Below are positions 10,301 through 19,000 of a stretch of 64,000 nt of DNA, one piece after another. This DNA comes from Xenopus tropicalis (Eukaryota > Chordata > Amphibia > Anura > Pipidae). Location of the stretch: assembly GCF_000004195.4 (NCBI RefSeq), contig NC_030685.2, positions 52,962,016-53,026,015 on the forward strand, in the 5' to 3' direction. Positions within the stretch are counted from its first letter, which is position 1. Each line of letters starts with the position of its first letter. A program made the translations under genes and the position numbers. The notes under the pieces were generated by a model that searched no databases, was not told the origin of the DNA, and saw nothing but the letters and a program-made list of their open reading frames with translations.

Positions 10301-12043
10301 CTCTATAGGGTTGATCCACTGAAGTGATCGCACTGAAGTGCGATAAAATGATCGCTATTTATAGCATGCGTTAAAAATGTTATCGCTTCTTATTTTTCGC
10401 AACTTAATGCACGATTTACTAAAAGGATACTTGCATTAAATTAGACGCGATTTTGTTTGCGTCATTTAAGTCGTGTTGAGCGGTTTAGTCACAATAATAT
10501 CGTATTGGCGATCCGAAAATCACAACATTTTCGTATTTAACAATCGTAAAAGGCTGGATCCTGGATTCCGACTTTGATCCTTCTGTGCATGATTTTGGAA
10601 GCCTCCCATAGGAAACAATGACACTCTGCAGCTCCAACCTGGCCCAAGGAAAGTCACGATACAGAAGCTTGAATAAATCCGAAACTTTCGTACTCGGCGC
10701 AACAATACGTTTTTTTTGCACAAATTTTGTTGCAAAGTACAAAATTGTCACGAGAAGTATGAAAAACTTTAGAAAATACGATAGGAGCGTTCAAATATTA
10801 ATAACTGTCCCCCATACTTGAAAAAATCCCACTGCCAAGTCCATGTTGTGTTGCCAAATGCTCACAAACCACAATTTTCTATAATTACCGCCTGTCCCAA
10901 GTAGGTGTTAATTTTTGCACAGACTAATGGGATATTTAGCGCGTCTATGTGTTTGTGAATCATGCGTTAGTATTATTTCTGCGCGAGAATTAACGCCTTG
11001 CGATATGCGACTTAACGCATGCGATAATACATTAGCAAATTGCGCATTTTTTCCGCGTCAATTTTAACGCAAAAAAAACATGCGATAACGCTTATCTCAC
11101 TTTAGTGAATCAACCCTTATCTCTTTTAGTATTTATTTAACTAAGCAATATTTTTTTTACAGTTTGCTGTCTGCTAATGTTTATAACTCTATTTCTGTTT
11201 TCACTGTTTTCAATTCTTGACAAATCCTGGCACAGGAAACACTAACATGCAGTCTGTAGACCATATGTTTTGGTATCTGCCTAGGGTTTTCTACATAACA
11301 GGTTTCTGGATAAGGGATGCCATACAAAAATAATAACCTGTCCCACCAGCAATCAGAGAAGGAAAACAGTATAACCATATCCACTATGCATGAGGGCTTA
11401 CATTTTCTGGGGGATGGCACAAACTATGGGGCAGAGTTATCAAAATATGAGATTAGAGAATTTCCCCACTCTCTATTTATTCCTATGGGATTTTTAGAGG
11501 TGTATTTATAACCTATTGATATACACCTTTATATATACAGCTTTTTATATTGATATACACCTCTCAGAGAGTGAGGGAATTTTATTTCACCCTGTGATAA
11601 ATCTGCCCTTAAGAGTTCATAGTGAGATTTATTTTTAATTTTAGTAGGTTATTGGTTCCTTGAGGCTATAAAATGTCTTGCATGTAATCAGATAAGTAAA
11701 TTATCAAATGCTGGTTAGCTTATCATTTAGATTTTTCTGTTTGTTTAATTCCATTTATTATTACACAAAACATATTCTTCATGATAATTAATTCCACATC
11801 ATCACAACCGAGGTGTGAAACTTGAAACAGACTTCTAACACTGTCCCTCTTTCCCTCAGAGGTAGTTGAGATAAACATTACTGTGATGTCAACATTTCCA
11901 GCTTTCTGCCAATATTTATCACTCTGGGCAAATAAAGAGTCAATTACACAAGTAATTTAGGAAAATCTAGAAGGAAAACTGCAACTTACCTTCCGTCCAT
12001 TCACAAAAAATATGAGAGTATGTGAATCTACAGGGTTTAACAT
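1312..12043 (-). CDS. aox1: Aldehyde oxidase, N-terminal iron-sulfur exons 1-5 (partial)
   Basis: Five exons on the minus strand join in phase: 12043-11990 (start ATG 12043-12041), 6760-6703, 5078-4982, 3351-3243 and 1438-1312, giving 149 codons before the left edge. The product is the N-terminal two-[2Fe-2S] part of a molybdo-flavoenzyme that oxidises aldehydes and N-heterocycles in the cytosol. Residues 47, 52, 55 and 77 are the four cysteines of the plant-type cluster (CGGGGCGAC loop), and Cys117/Cys120 (QCGFC) start the second cluster, whose last two cysteines lie in the next exon, outside the window. AOX is preferred over xanthine dehydrogenase because of [21 protein letters not shown] and ending LGG, and because the neighbours match the AOX1 locus. 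Exons 2 and 3 both end at GTATCC donors, weaker than GTAAGT. Later exons (FAD and Mo-cofactor domains) are not here. An N-terminal pseudogene cannot be excluded, but all frames are open. Confidence 0.93.
2643..2684. repeat. Perfect 18-bp hairpin
   Basis: CAGAAGCCTCATTTTCAA is followed, after a six-base TGCATG loop, by its exact reverse complement. It sits in the aox1 intron between exons 4 and 5. Confidence 0.85.
2718..3025. mobile_element. Frog interspersed DNA element ending GGATCCCATAC
   Basis: The left part reads CAGGACCTGGGATTTTCC and AGATAAGGGATC; the right part reads ATAGGCTTCCCATAATTAGG then GGATCCCATAC. From memory this is one of the commonest Xenopus dispersed repeats. Right-end fragments recur at 29240-29361, 33895-33965 and about 11285-11325. 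Confidence 0.75.
4148..4768. mobile_element. T2-type MITE, CAGTAACACC subfamily, interrupted copy
   Basis: The left end is diverged (AAAACAGTAACACCAACAAA). The interior GATTAAAATATAATGTG and GGCTGCCCCCTTGG matches the copy at 7018. The right end ACTGTTCCTTTA is split by the TTA-flanked MITE at 4472-4763, the host continuing as TTAAAG. It lies in the aox1 intron between exons 3 and 4. Confidence 0.8.
4472..4763. mobile_element. TTA-flanked MITE (PIF/Harbinger-like), copy 1
   Basis: A 292-bp foldback with termini GGGCCGTGGTAGACAGGGAG / inverted copy, flanked by TTA at 4469-4471 and 4764-4766. Subterminal blocks GGGAGATTAGTCGCC and GGGATGGCAT are shared with the copies at 34627 and 46451. It interrupts the right end of a T2-type element. 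Confidence 0.88.
5427..5855. mobile_element. Foldback MITE rich in CGTA/CGATTTTT
   Basis: Starts GGGGCACATTTACTAACCC and ends TTAGTAAATCAGCCCC, flanked by TAT on both sides (5424-5426, 5856-5858). The arms fold around about 5645 (AAAACTTGCGCCTTTTAAGTGTT). Many CG dinucleotides survive, suggesting youth. Intron between aox1 exons 2 and 3. Confidence 0.82.
6480..6605 (+). mobile_element. hAT-type fragment (GTGATCCTCAAACAGTGG)
   Basis: Shares AGTGATCC..CAACAGTGG-like termini, AACATGTTGCTC and GAGGCAAGTTTT with the complete hAT element at 14372-14646. Only the left part is present. Confidence 0.6.
7018..7442. mobile_element. T2-type MITE, CAGTAACACC subfamily, complete copy
   Basis: Perfect ends TTAAAGGAACAGTAACACC and GGTGTTACTGTTCCTTTAA, with TTAA at 7018-7021 and 7439-7442. 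The interior folds around the repeated TTATCTGTTATCTGC/inverse with CCATGGGGGCAGCCATT matching GAATGGCTGCCCC. Intron between aox1 exons 1 and 2. Confidence 0.92.
7647..7999. mobile_element. GC-rich hAT-type element with 8-bp target duplication
   Basis: Termini CAGCGCCGGATT and inverted CAGGCCCGGATT, flanked by the identical octamer ACCATGAC at 7639-7646 and 8000-8007. Inside, at about 7711-7850, four imperfect units of roughly 35-37 bp (TGCGCATGCGCGAA..GCGGAACCACCGCC) form a CpG-rich tandem block. Long overlapping ORFs on both strands here are by-products of the low stop density. Confidence 0.88.
8135..9007. mobile_element. GATTCACTA-type foldback element (outer)
   Basis: Ends GGGGTTGATTCACTAT and TTTAGTGAATCTGCCCC. 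It contains GCATGCGTTAAAAATG..TCGCTTCTTATTTTT blocks shared with 10308-11116. A second, shorter element of the same kind is inserted at 8173-8535. Confidence 0.78.
8173..8535. mobile_element. GATTCACTA-type MITE nested in the outer element
   Basis: Near-perfect palindrome: GGGCCCAATTCACTTAAGTCC at the left, its inverted copy with GGGCCC at the right, with arms continuing through GGCGTTATTTATCT. The trinucleotide AGC borders both sides. It is related to its host in sequence but much more symmetrical. Confidence 0.83.
9941..10171 (+). mobile_element. L2-type LINE or SINE 3-prime end
   Basis: Contains AGATTGTAAGCTCTATGGGG and CAGGGACCTCC, followed by CAGCGCTGCG and GCGCTTTATAAATAAA, which is the L2 3-prime signature as remembered, ending in a (CATA)n tail at 10149-10171. 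No upstream coding region is present. Confidence 0.75.
10149..10171 (+). repeat. (ACAT)n microsatellite
   Basis: Five to six tandem ACAT units forming the tail of the L2-type fragment. Confidence 0.9.
10308..11116. mobile_element. GATTCACTA-type foldback element, second locus
   Basis: Ends GGGTTGATCCACTGAAG and CACTTTAGTGAATCAACCC. It shares ATTTATAGCATGCGTTAAAA and AAGTAGGTGTTAATTTTTGC with 8135-9007. The middle (about 10490-10870) is foreign to the other copy and may be a further insertion. Intron between aox1 exons 1 and 2. Confidence 0.75.
11410..11612. mobile_element. Palindromic MITE (GATAAATCTGCCC ends)
   Basis: GGGGCAGAGTTATCAAAATATGA at the left is mirrored by CCCTGTGATAAATCTGCCC at the right, with the inner arms GAGGTGTATTTATA / TATATACACCTCT-like and AGTGGGGAAATT-like blocks. 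Related ends occur at 55915-56476 and about 44410-44500. Confidence 0.65.
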
Positions 12044-12344
12044 CTTTCAGACTGTTGTTATTGCTTCAATGCGAACGTTTGACTAAATTGAAGGTTAAGG
12101 AAAACAAGCCAGCAGTGAAACACTCCTAGGTTCCGCCCCTGTATTTCAGTTGGATGAGGCACTTTAACAGTGCAAAGTACAACAAGATTCTATTTCTCTT
12201 TCAAAAAAAACAAACCACAATAAATGAACAAGTATTACAGAAGTCTCAGCTAATCTGAAAGAATGAGATTGAACATAAAAGTTATTTAAAGGTCATACCT
12301 TTATGGAATAAAAAAGAAAAAAAGCACAGCAAAAATTTGAAAAG
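12044..12344 (-). promoter_or_regulatory. aox1 upstream region
   Basis: The interval directly 5-prime of the aox1 start codon on the minus strand. It should hold the 5-prime UTR and basal promoter. A GC-box-like AGGGGCGG (minus strand, near 12132) is visible, but no TATA box was recognised. Confidence 0.3.
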
Positions 12345-12990
12345 TTAAGTTCCAAGTAAAGCCACAATGGCTCTGATATATACACAGAATTCTGGGCAAG
12401 TGACAAAAAGGAATATACATAGGCACAAACTTGGCCCTGCCCAAAAGAGCTTATGATCTAAAAGGAGAAGGGGGTTAAGACAAGGTGTGGGAATTGGCAA
12501 GATCAGAAGTAAACAAGGTGAGAGATGTACCACAGGGTATTGCATTTAGTGGCATACTGAAGTTATCCTTAACTAAATGGGGTTAAAATTCTCTAAATAC
12601 TTTTTTTTTTTTTTTAAAGATGTTTAGAATGCAGAAAGATTGGGAGAAAGTCAGTCCGTGGGAGCAAATTTCAGAGAAAGGGTGCAGCCCTTGCAAAGTC
12701 CTGCATGTGAGACGGAAATGAGAGAGGAGTTGAGGAGCAGGTCAGTAGTGGAGCGTAACAAGCTGTTTGGAGAGTATTTAGAGATAAGTTTAGAGATGTA
12801 GAGTGGGACCGAATTATGAACTGCTTTCATGTGAGGGTCATAAGTTTGAATATTAATCTGAATGGAAGTCAGTGCAGGGATTGACAAAGTGGAATGGCAG
12901 AGGAGTTGCAGTTACTAAGGTGTATGAGTCTGGCAGCAGTCTCAATACAGACTGGAGAGGTGACAGTTTCTGGAGGGGATGGCCAATAAA
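12345..12990 (-). mobile_element. L2/CR1-type LINE, C-terminus and 3-prime UTR, minus strand
   Basis: Minus-strand frame 12887-12651 reads HMKAVHNSVPLYISKLISKY and SLLRSTTDLLLN, the reverse-transcriptase C-terminal region of L2/CR1-type LINEs (PPYISDLL..SLRS). Lower coordinates continue into AGATCATAAGCTCTTTTGGG, the 3-prime UTR signature. It is 5-prime truncated. Confidence 0.7.
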
Positions 12991-13278
12991 TGTGCTACAT
13001 GATGACAAAGTGAATTCAAATTCTGTCAGCATCTTGGGTGATAAATGATGGTATTTTGAAAATATTTCTTAGGTGAAAGTGACATGATTTGATAAAAATT
13101 AGGTGTTAGTACCATGCAATGAGGGGCCTTGATGTGGCACGTGAGCTTACATATTTTGGGCAAAGTATGATACTAACACCCTGTTTTTAGTAAAAATGAT
13201 TTATAAAGGCATACTGAGCGCTGGCAACCTTTCTCTTTCTTTTGGTGTACAAATAATGGCTTTTTATCATTTCTATTA

Positions 13279-13410
13279 AGCCAACATCACTGGTGATGTT
13301 GCCAATAGTAACCAATCATCAATTACATTTCAACAGTCACCTACAAGTTAGAAAACAAAAGCAAAGATCTGATTGGTTTCTATGGGCAACATCACCGGTG
13401 ACGTTAGCTT
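13279..13410. mobile_element. MITE fragment with CATCACYGGTGATGTTG arms
   Basis: AACATCACTGGTGATGTTGCC on the left is mirrored by GGGCAACATCACCGGTGACG on the right, enclosing CAATTACATTTCAACAGTCA. The same family is seen at 18357, 45733, 52178 and partially at 27755. Confidence 0.72.
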
Positions 13411-13834
13411 ATATAATAATGCCCCTCTGTCACTTATAAAAATGCCCCTTTGTCACTTATAGTCTGTTTTAAATATTGGTCCCTACTCTCACTCTCTTTT
13501 TCATTCTTTGCATTGTAATTTTCTTACAATAATGTAGCAGAAGCTAGCCATGGATGTGCAGGGCTGTGAACCAATTTGAACATTGGTTCAAAAGTCAGAA
13601 CCCACAGGGAAAGTGCTGTTATTACATATACAAATAACTTTAAAGTTATTAAAGTTATTTGTAAAGTTTATAATTGATGTATCTTAACAATGATAACTTT
13701 GTATTTATGGCTTTAGATTGCCTTTAATTGCAGCCAGCATAGCCCAAACAGGGTTTTCTAGAAGACTCCCATAGTTTTACTTGGTTTAGTAAACTTAGAC
13801 AGCAGGCCCAGCAGCTACTAGGTGTTCCTAAAAT

Positions 13835-14330
13835 ATGATGGTGCCGGGGGGGCACTTTAAACTCTTGTGCACTGTCGGTCTTAGTAAAGTTGTTTGTACA
13901 TGGATAGGAAACTGGTTACAGGATCTGGTACAGAGGGTGGTTGTTAATGGTACATTCTCTACTTTGAGTAGGGTTCTTAGTTGGGATCCTCAGGGCTCTG
14001 TACTGGGTCCACTTCTATTTAACTTGTTCATTAATGATTTAGAAGAGGGTATTGGAAGTAATGTATCAGTGTTACACAAAAGGATGAAGCCCAATTAATT
14101 CCATCCAGGATGTGGCATCCTTGCAGCAGGATTTTTAGAAACTGGCAATCTGGGTGGCATCGGCTGAGGAGGGCAAGTTGATGCTGACCCCCCGCTCCCC
14201 CCACACTTAGCTTTTTCGCATCAGAAGGGGGGGCCACATCGCTATCGCAGAGAGCGCAATACCCCCCCATGTAGGCATAAAAGGTTGAACTGGATGGACA
14301 TGTGTTTTTTTCAATCAAGTTACTATGTAT
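13835..14330 (+). mobile_element. CR1-type LINE fragment with reverse-transcriptase block
   Basis: The plus-strand frame from 13835 contains [14 protein letters not shown] and [20 protein letters not shown], the RT region just before the catalytic YADD box, which is lost. The remainder runs through fragments to AAGGTTGAACTGGATGGACA and TACTATGTA at the 3-prime end. Truncated at 5-prime and internally deleted. Confidence 0.85.
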
Positions 14331-14371
14331 AATATATGTGTGTGTGTATGTGTGTGTAGCCCAGTGTAGCC

Positions 14372-14646
14372 CAGTGATCCCCAACCAGTGGTTCAGGGGC
14401 AACATGTTGTTCCCAGAGCCCCCAAACCTGGGAGTTATTTTTGAATTCCTGACTTGGGGGCAAGTTTTGGTTGAATAAAAACAAGATTATCTACCAAATA
14501 AAGCCCCCTGTAAGCTGATAGTGTGCATAATAGCCAATCACAGCCCTTATTTGGCTCCTCCATGAACTTTTATGATGGTTGTGTTGCTTCCCAAGTCTTT
14601 TTACATTTGACTGTGGCTCATGAGTAAGAAAGGTTGGGGACCCCTG
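14372..14646. mobile_element. hAT-type MITE with 8-bp target duplication
   Basis: Begins CAGTGATCCCCAACCAGTGG and ends AAGGTTGGGGACCCCTG, flanked by the identical octamer GTGTAGCC at 14364-14371 and 14647-14654. At 275 bp with no transposase, it is non-autonomous. It inserted just after the 3-prime end of the LINE fragment. Confidence 0.92.
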
Positions 14647-14654
14647 GTGTAGCC

Positions 14655-16097
14655 TGATACACAGAAAAACAGCTCCCATTGAAATGAATAACATCAATAG
14701 TATAATGCGAAAAGTAAATGTATAAGATGAAGGAAAGGCAGGAGAGCTGATTGGATGGAAATGAGGTTTGTTGGCATATCCTGAGGTTTAGCAATATTAA
14801 GAAGGGTAACATTATAAGGAGCTGGGGAAAGCTAGAGACAAGGGCATGGAGTTATGGACATCAGCTTAAAAGTAGGAAATTGATGGAGACACTCACTGAT
14901 AGCAAGTAAGTTCTGCAAAAAGGGACACCCCAAATCCCTCAAATGTGTACTTTAATAAGACAAGCTATGGCAGGTAAGTATGTGGTGCCATTTGTCCAAA
15001 GCACAATATACAAAAGATATATTTCGAGTGAAGAATGAGAAGAAAAAACAATCTATCTCACAAATGTATAATATCCATACAACAAAACCAGTTATGTGTA
15101 AAGTTACTTACAGAATGAATTAAGAAAAACAAAACTTCAACAAAATATATAATGGTATAACTGAATAGCATATTCCAGCTAGATTTTCATGGCAAAATAG
15201 ATGCTTGTGACAGAAAGCAAGATTCTATACCACAGAATTCATTCTATCAATAAAATGAATACCCAGTTCCACAAAAATGCAAAAATTTCCATTCTGTGAA
15301 ACAACACTACCAATCAAATTCCTGAACCAATAAGAAACAAGCATATTCATTATACAATAATATGTAGGTTTTAACTGGAGTCAATTTTATCAGTTTTGTA
15401 GAAGTGAGTATTCATTTTGTTGATAGAATGAATTCTGTGCTATATAATCTTGCTTTTTTTTTTACAAGCATCTATTTTGTCATGAAATCTAGCTTGGAAT
15501 ATGCTAGTCAGTTACACCATTGTATATTTATCAAAGTTTTGTCTTACATAATTAATTCTGTAAACAACTGGTTCTGCTGCATGTATGTTATACATTTGTG
15601 AGACAGAATGCTTGTTAAAATTTACAGAATGGAGTTTGTAATATAATAATATGGTTTTGTGCATAAAATTGATTTTATTCTCAGACATATGTCTTTTGTA
15701 TATTTGTTACCAGTGTATATGGCCACACATTCATTCTGTGTACTGGGGAATGTATTTTTGTAGACAAAATGTATATCAGAGAAATGACACCCCATAAATT
15801 AGCTGCATTTAGCAGCGAGGCAAAACAACATTATTAATTGTGGTACTGTCCCACTGGTGTTTTTTCGGTTGATAAAAGTATGCAGTTCATTCAGATTTAT
15901 TGGTAAAAATTGCAGATATTTTTTAACCCCTTGATAACTATGACTCAAAACACCGGTTTGACAGGAAACTATATTTAAATATAAAACCTGTTTTCGAATT
16001 AAACAGAAATCTGACACCATATTTGGATTTGCTAACAGATTTTGTGGATTTTATTGCTCAGCTGTACAAAAGAGATCATCGGGTGACAGGTAACATA
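14655..16097. other. Intergenic, aox1 to spats2l
   Basis: No gene was seen between aox1 and spats2l. After the hAT element the stretch contains the long foldback at 15049-15610 and the presumed spats2l 3-prime UTR. Minus-strand AATAAA hexamers occur at 16055-16050, only about 45 bases after the stop, and further downstream. Confidence 0.6.
15049..15610. repeat. Long imperfect foldback, arms about 205-214 bp
   Basis: 15049-15262 is the diverged reverse complement of 15408-15610. Matching blocks include CTCACAAATGTATAA, AACTGAATAGCATATTCCA/GACTAGCATATTCCA, AAAATAGATGCTTGT and AGAATTCATTCTATCAA. The 145-base centre holds no gene. It matches no element family recognised here and no target duplication was identified. 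Confidence 0.8.
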
Positions 16098-19000
16098 TCA
16101 ATTATTATGATTTAGCAGGTGAGAGTCACTCTGAGATGGTGTCTGTTTTTCCACTTGTTTTGCATCCCTCCTGTGCTTGGTACTGTCCTCAGCCAAAGGC
16201 AGCCCATTATTCTGTAAGCCTCTCCTGTATTTATTCCTGCGGGTGTAGTGCTGCCCCCTTATCTTTTCACTTGAAGAAATAGTGCTACAGCCCTGAGCTG
16301 CTTCTTCCATCTTTAAATGCTCGGCCTGCTCTTTCATTCTTATCCTCTGTAATTTAGGAGCAGGGTTTCTCTGCTGGTAATGTCCACCTCTCTACAAAAG
16401 ATAGTTATTTTTGTTAAACATACATTATTTAAAAAAAAAAACAAAAAAACAAGGTTTATTATTTAATATAAAGAGATGTAATAAGGCAGATCAGTGATGG
16501 CAGTGGTCCTTGAAGCCAGTTAATCTGAGCTATCATTTGCTTTTACTAGCTTATGTCAAATAACTTTTCAAATTCAAAAAAGGTTTAGTATTTGAGTCAC
16601 TAGGAATGTCTTTTAAAGGAGAAGGAAAGGCTAATAAAGAGTTAATCTCAAGCTGCAGACATACCTTCAGTTTTCTCAATAGTGCCCTTAAGTCTCCCCA
16701 TATTTCTCCCATTCAGATGATCAGAAGCCTCATAGGAAAAAAAAACACTGAGCTCCGTAAAGAAAGTTCCCACAATGCCTCGCTCCTGCACCAAGACCAG
16801 TGTACATGTGCAGTTTGTAAGACTATGAGGAAGCTTCCTGCTGACTGGCTCAGTCCAGATTCCTAAGGGGGGGAGTGAGTTCTTAGCATTCTTGAGGGAG
16901 GGGGGAGCAAGAGAGAGGAGAGAGCTGTGTGTTTCTGGCACAGGAAAACAAAGAGACAACAAATCCTGTTTCTTTTGACAGAGAACTCAGTGCAGTTTTT
17001 TTGTTGGTGCTTATTGCTGTATTTACATAGACCTTTCTGATAAAGCTTACTTAGTTTTTACCTTTCCTTCTATAAAGTTTGCTTCAACCCAAGAGTCATT
17101 AAAGAAGAAGGAAAGGCTAAGTCACTTGGGGGTGCCAAAATGTTAGGCACCCCCAAGTGACTTAGATCGCTTACCTTCTACCCCGGGGTAGTAGCGATCG
17201 CTTCCTCCTTCCTCTCTCGCTGCGCGCGCATGCGCAGTAGAGTGAAAAGCCGAACTTTAACAGAAAAGTCGGCTTTTTCACTCTACTGCACATGCGCCGG
17301 ACTCGGAGTCTAGGGGAAAGGAAGGCTGAAGGAGGAAGCGAATCGCCCCAGGTGCCCCGGGCTGGTGCGGTTTTCTCCTAACAGGGGCACCAGCCCAGGG
17401 TACGAGGTAAGCGATTCAAGTCACTTGGGGGTGCTTAACATTTTAGCACCCCCAAGTGACTTAGCCTTTCCTTCCCTTTAAAGAAAGTAAGAAAGTGGAA
17501 TTAATATTGTAAAATAAATATGGTGCAAAAAAAATTCTCACAGAAAATGTTTCCAACTACCACATAATCTGAGCAAGTTGGGAGTCCTCCTTAGCACAAG
17601 CAACTTAGTAGTTATAATCCAGGGGCTCTTTGGAATTACCAGACCATGTTAAGCATAGTGGCACTTCACTAATCCATCCAGAAAATGTAAATGCAATCTG
17701 TGCAGCCCTCTGATGTTTTCCAATAAATATATTAACCTTACTTTGAAACAGTCAATAACAATCTTAATAACTCCATATATTACCTGCTTAGTGCTACAGG
17801 CAGAAGGGCTGTCAGAATCCAGAGGCTCTTTGGAAATGACAGTTGCAATTTTAGTGCTTTCTGCACAACTCTTGCTGTTGCGTGGTGGTTTCTGCATAAG
17901 TTTCCACTGAGTTTTTGGGCTGGTATCAGTGATACTGTCTGCCTCATATGACATAACTTGGTTGCATACTTCCCTTACAGAATAACTGTTTTTAGGATGA
18001 GAAACTGCAGAAGGGAAAAGAAGAATTAATAAGAAAATATTTTTATAATGTATCTAAAGTATATAAAAGCATACAAGGACAATTTTCAAATAACAAATCT
18101 CCCCTGGACCAGTTTTAAAAGTATTGAGAGTTTCACTATCTGTAATCATTATGGATTCCTTTTGAACAGCTTTTCTGCATAATGAACAATTTCAATTCAA
18201 AAAGTCTCTGGACAATTCATCTAAACCATATATGTCAAACACAAGGCCCGGGGGCCAAATTCGGCCCACCTGACTGTTTTATGTGGCCCTTGGTGAGTGT
18301 GTCTGACCATCCAGCCTGATCAATTTCCATTTTCCTCACATAGTAACTAAGACTAAGGGGTATATTTATCATGCTGTGTAAAAAGTGGAGTGAAGCATTA
18401 ACAGTAATGTTGCCCAAGGCATCCAATCAGTAATCAGATTTCAACAGTAGCAAAGCATCTATTGGCTGCTATGAGCAACATCACCGGTAATGTCTTACTC
18501 CACTTTTTACACATTGTGATAAATATACCCCGTAGTATCTTACTAAGTATATTAATAAAAAATTTGGCCCACGACTTAGCCTGTGTTTTAGATTTCGGCC
18601 CCCTTATGTGATTGAGTTTGACACCCCTGCTCTAAACTGATGTACTTAGAGGCATATTCCAAACTGTCTCTGTAAGCAACATCAGGACTCTCAGTAAGCA
18701 ATGTCAAGACAAGACTATTTGTCAGGAACATGGAGTCTGCACACAAGTAACCCCTAGAAATGCCTTCTCTGGAGTGATGAATTGCACTTATCCATCTGGC
18801 ATTTAGAAGGATGAATCTAGGTTTGGCAGATGCTAGAAGAACTCTTCCTGTCTGTATGCAAAAAAAAGTTTTTTGGAGGAGGAATAATGGAGTGAGGTAG
18901 GTTTTACTGATTTGAGCTAAGGCCCTGGTTCCAGGCAAAGCAAATATTAATGCTACAATGTACAGCGATATTACTGCCAATTAGCTGTTCCTTTCTTTGT

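Noticed and set aside
10485..10821. Overlapping open frames of 67-88 codons
   Set aside because: They fall within the repetitive element at 10308-11116 and resemble no known protein.
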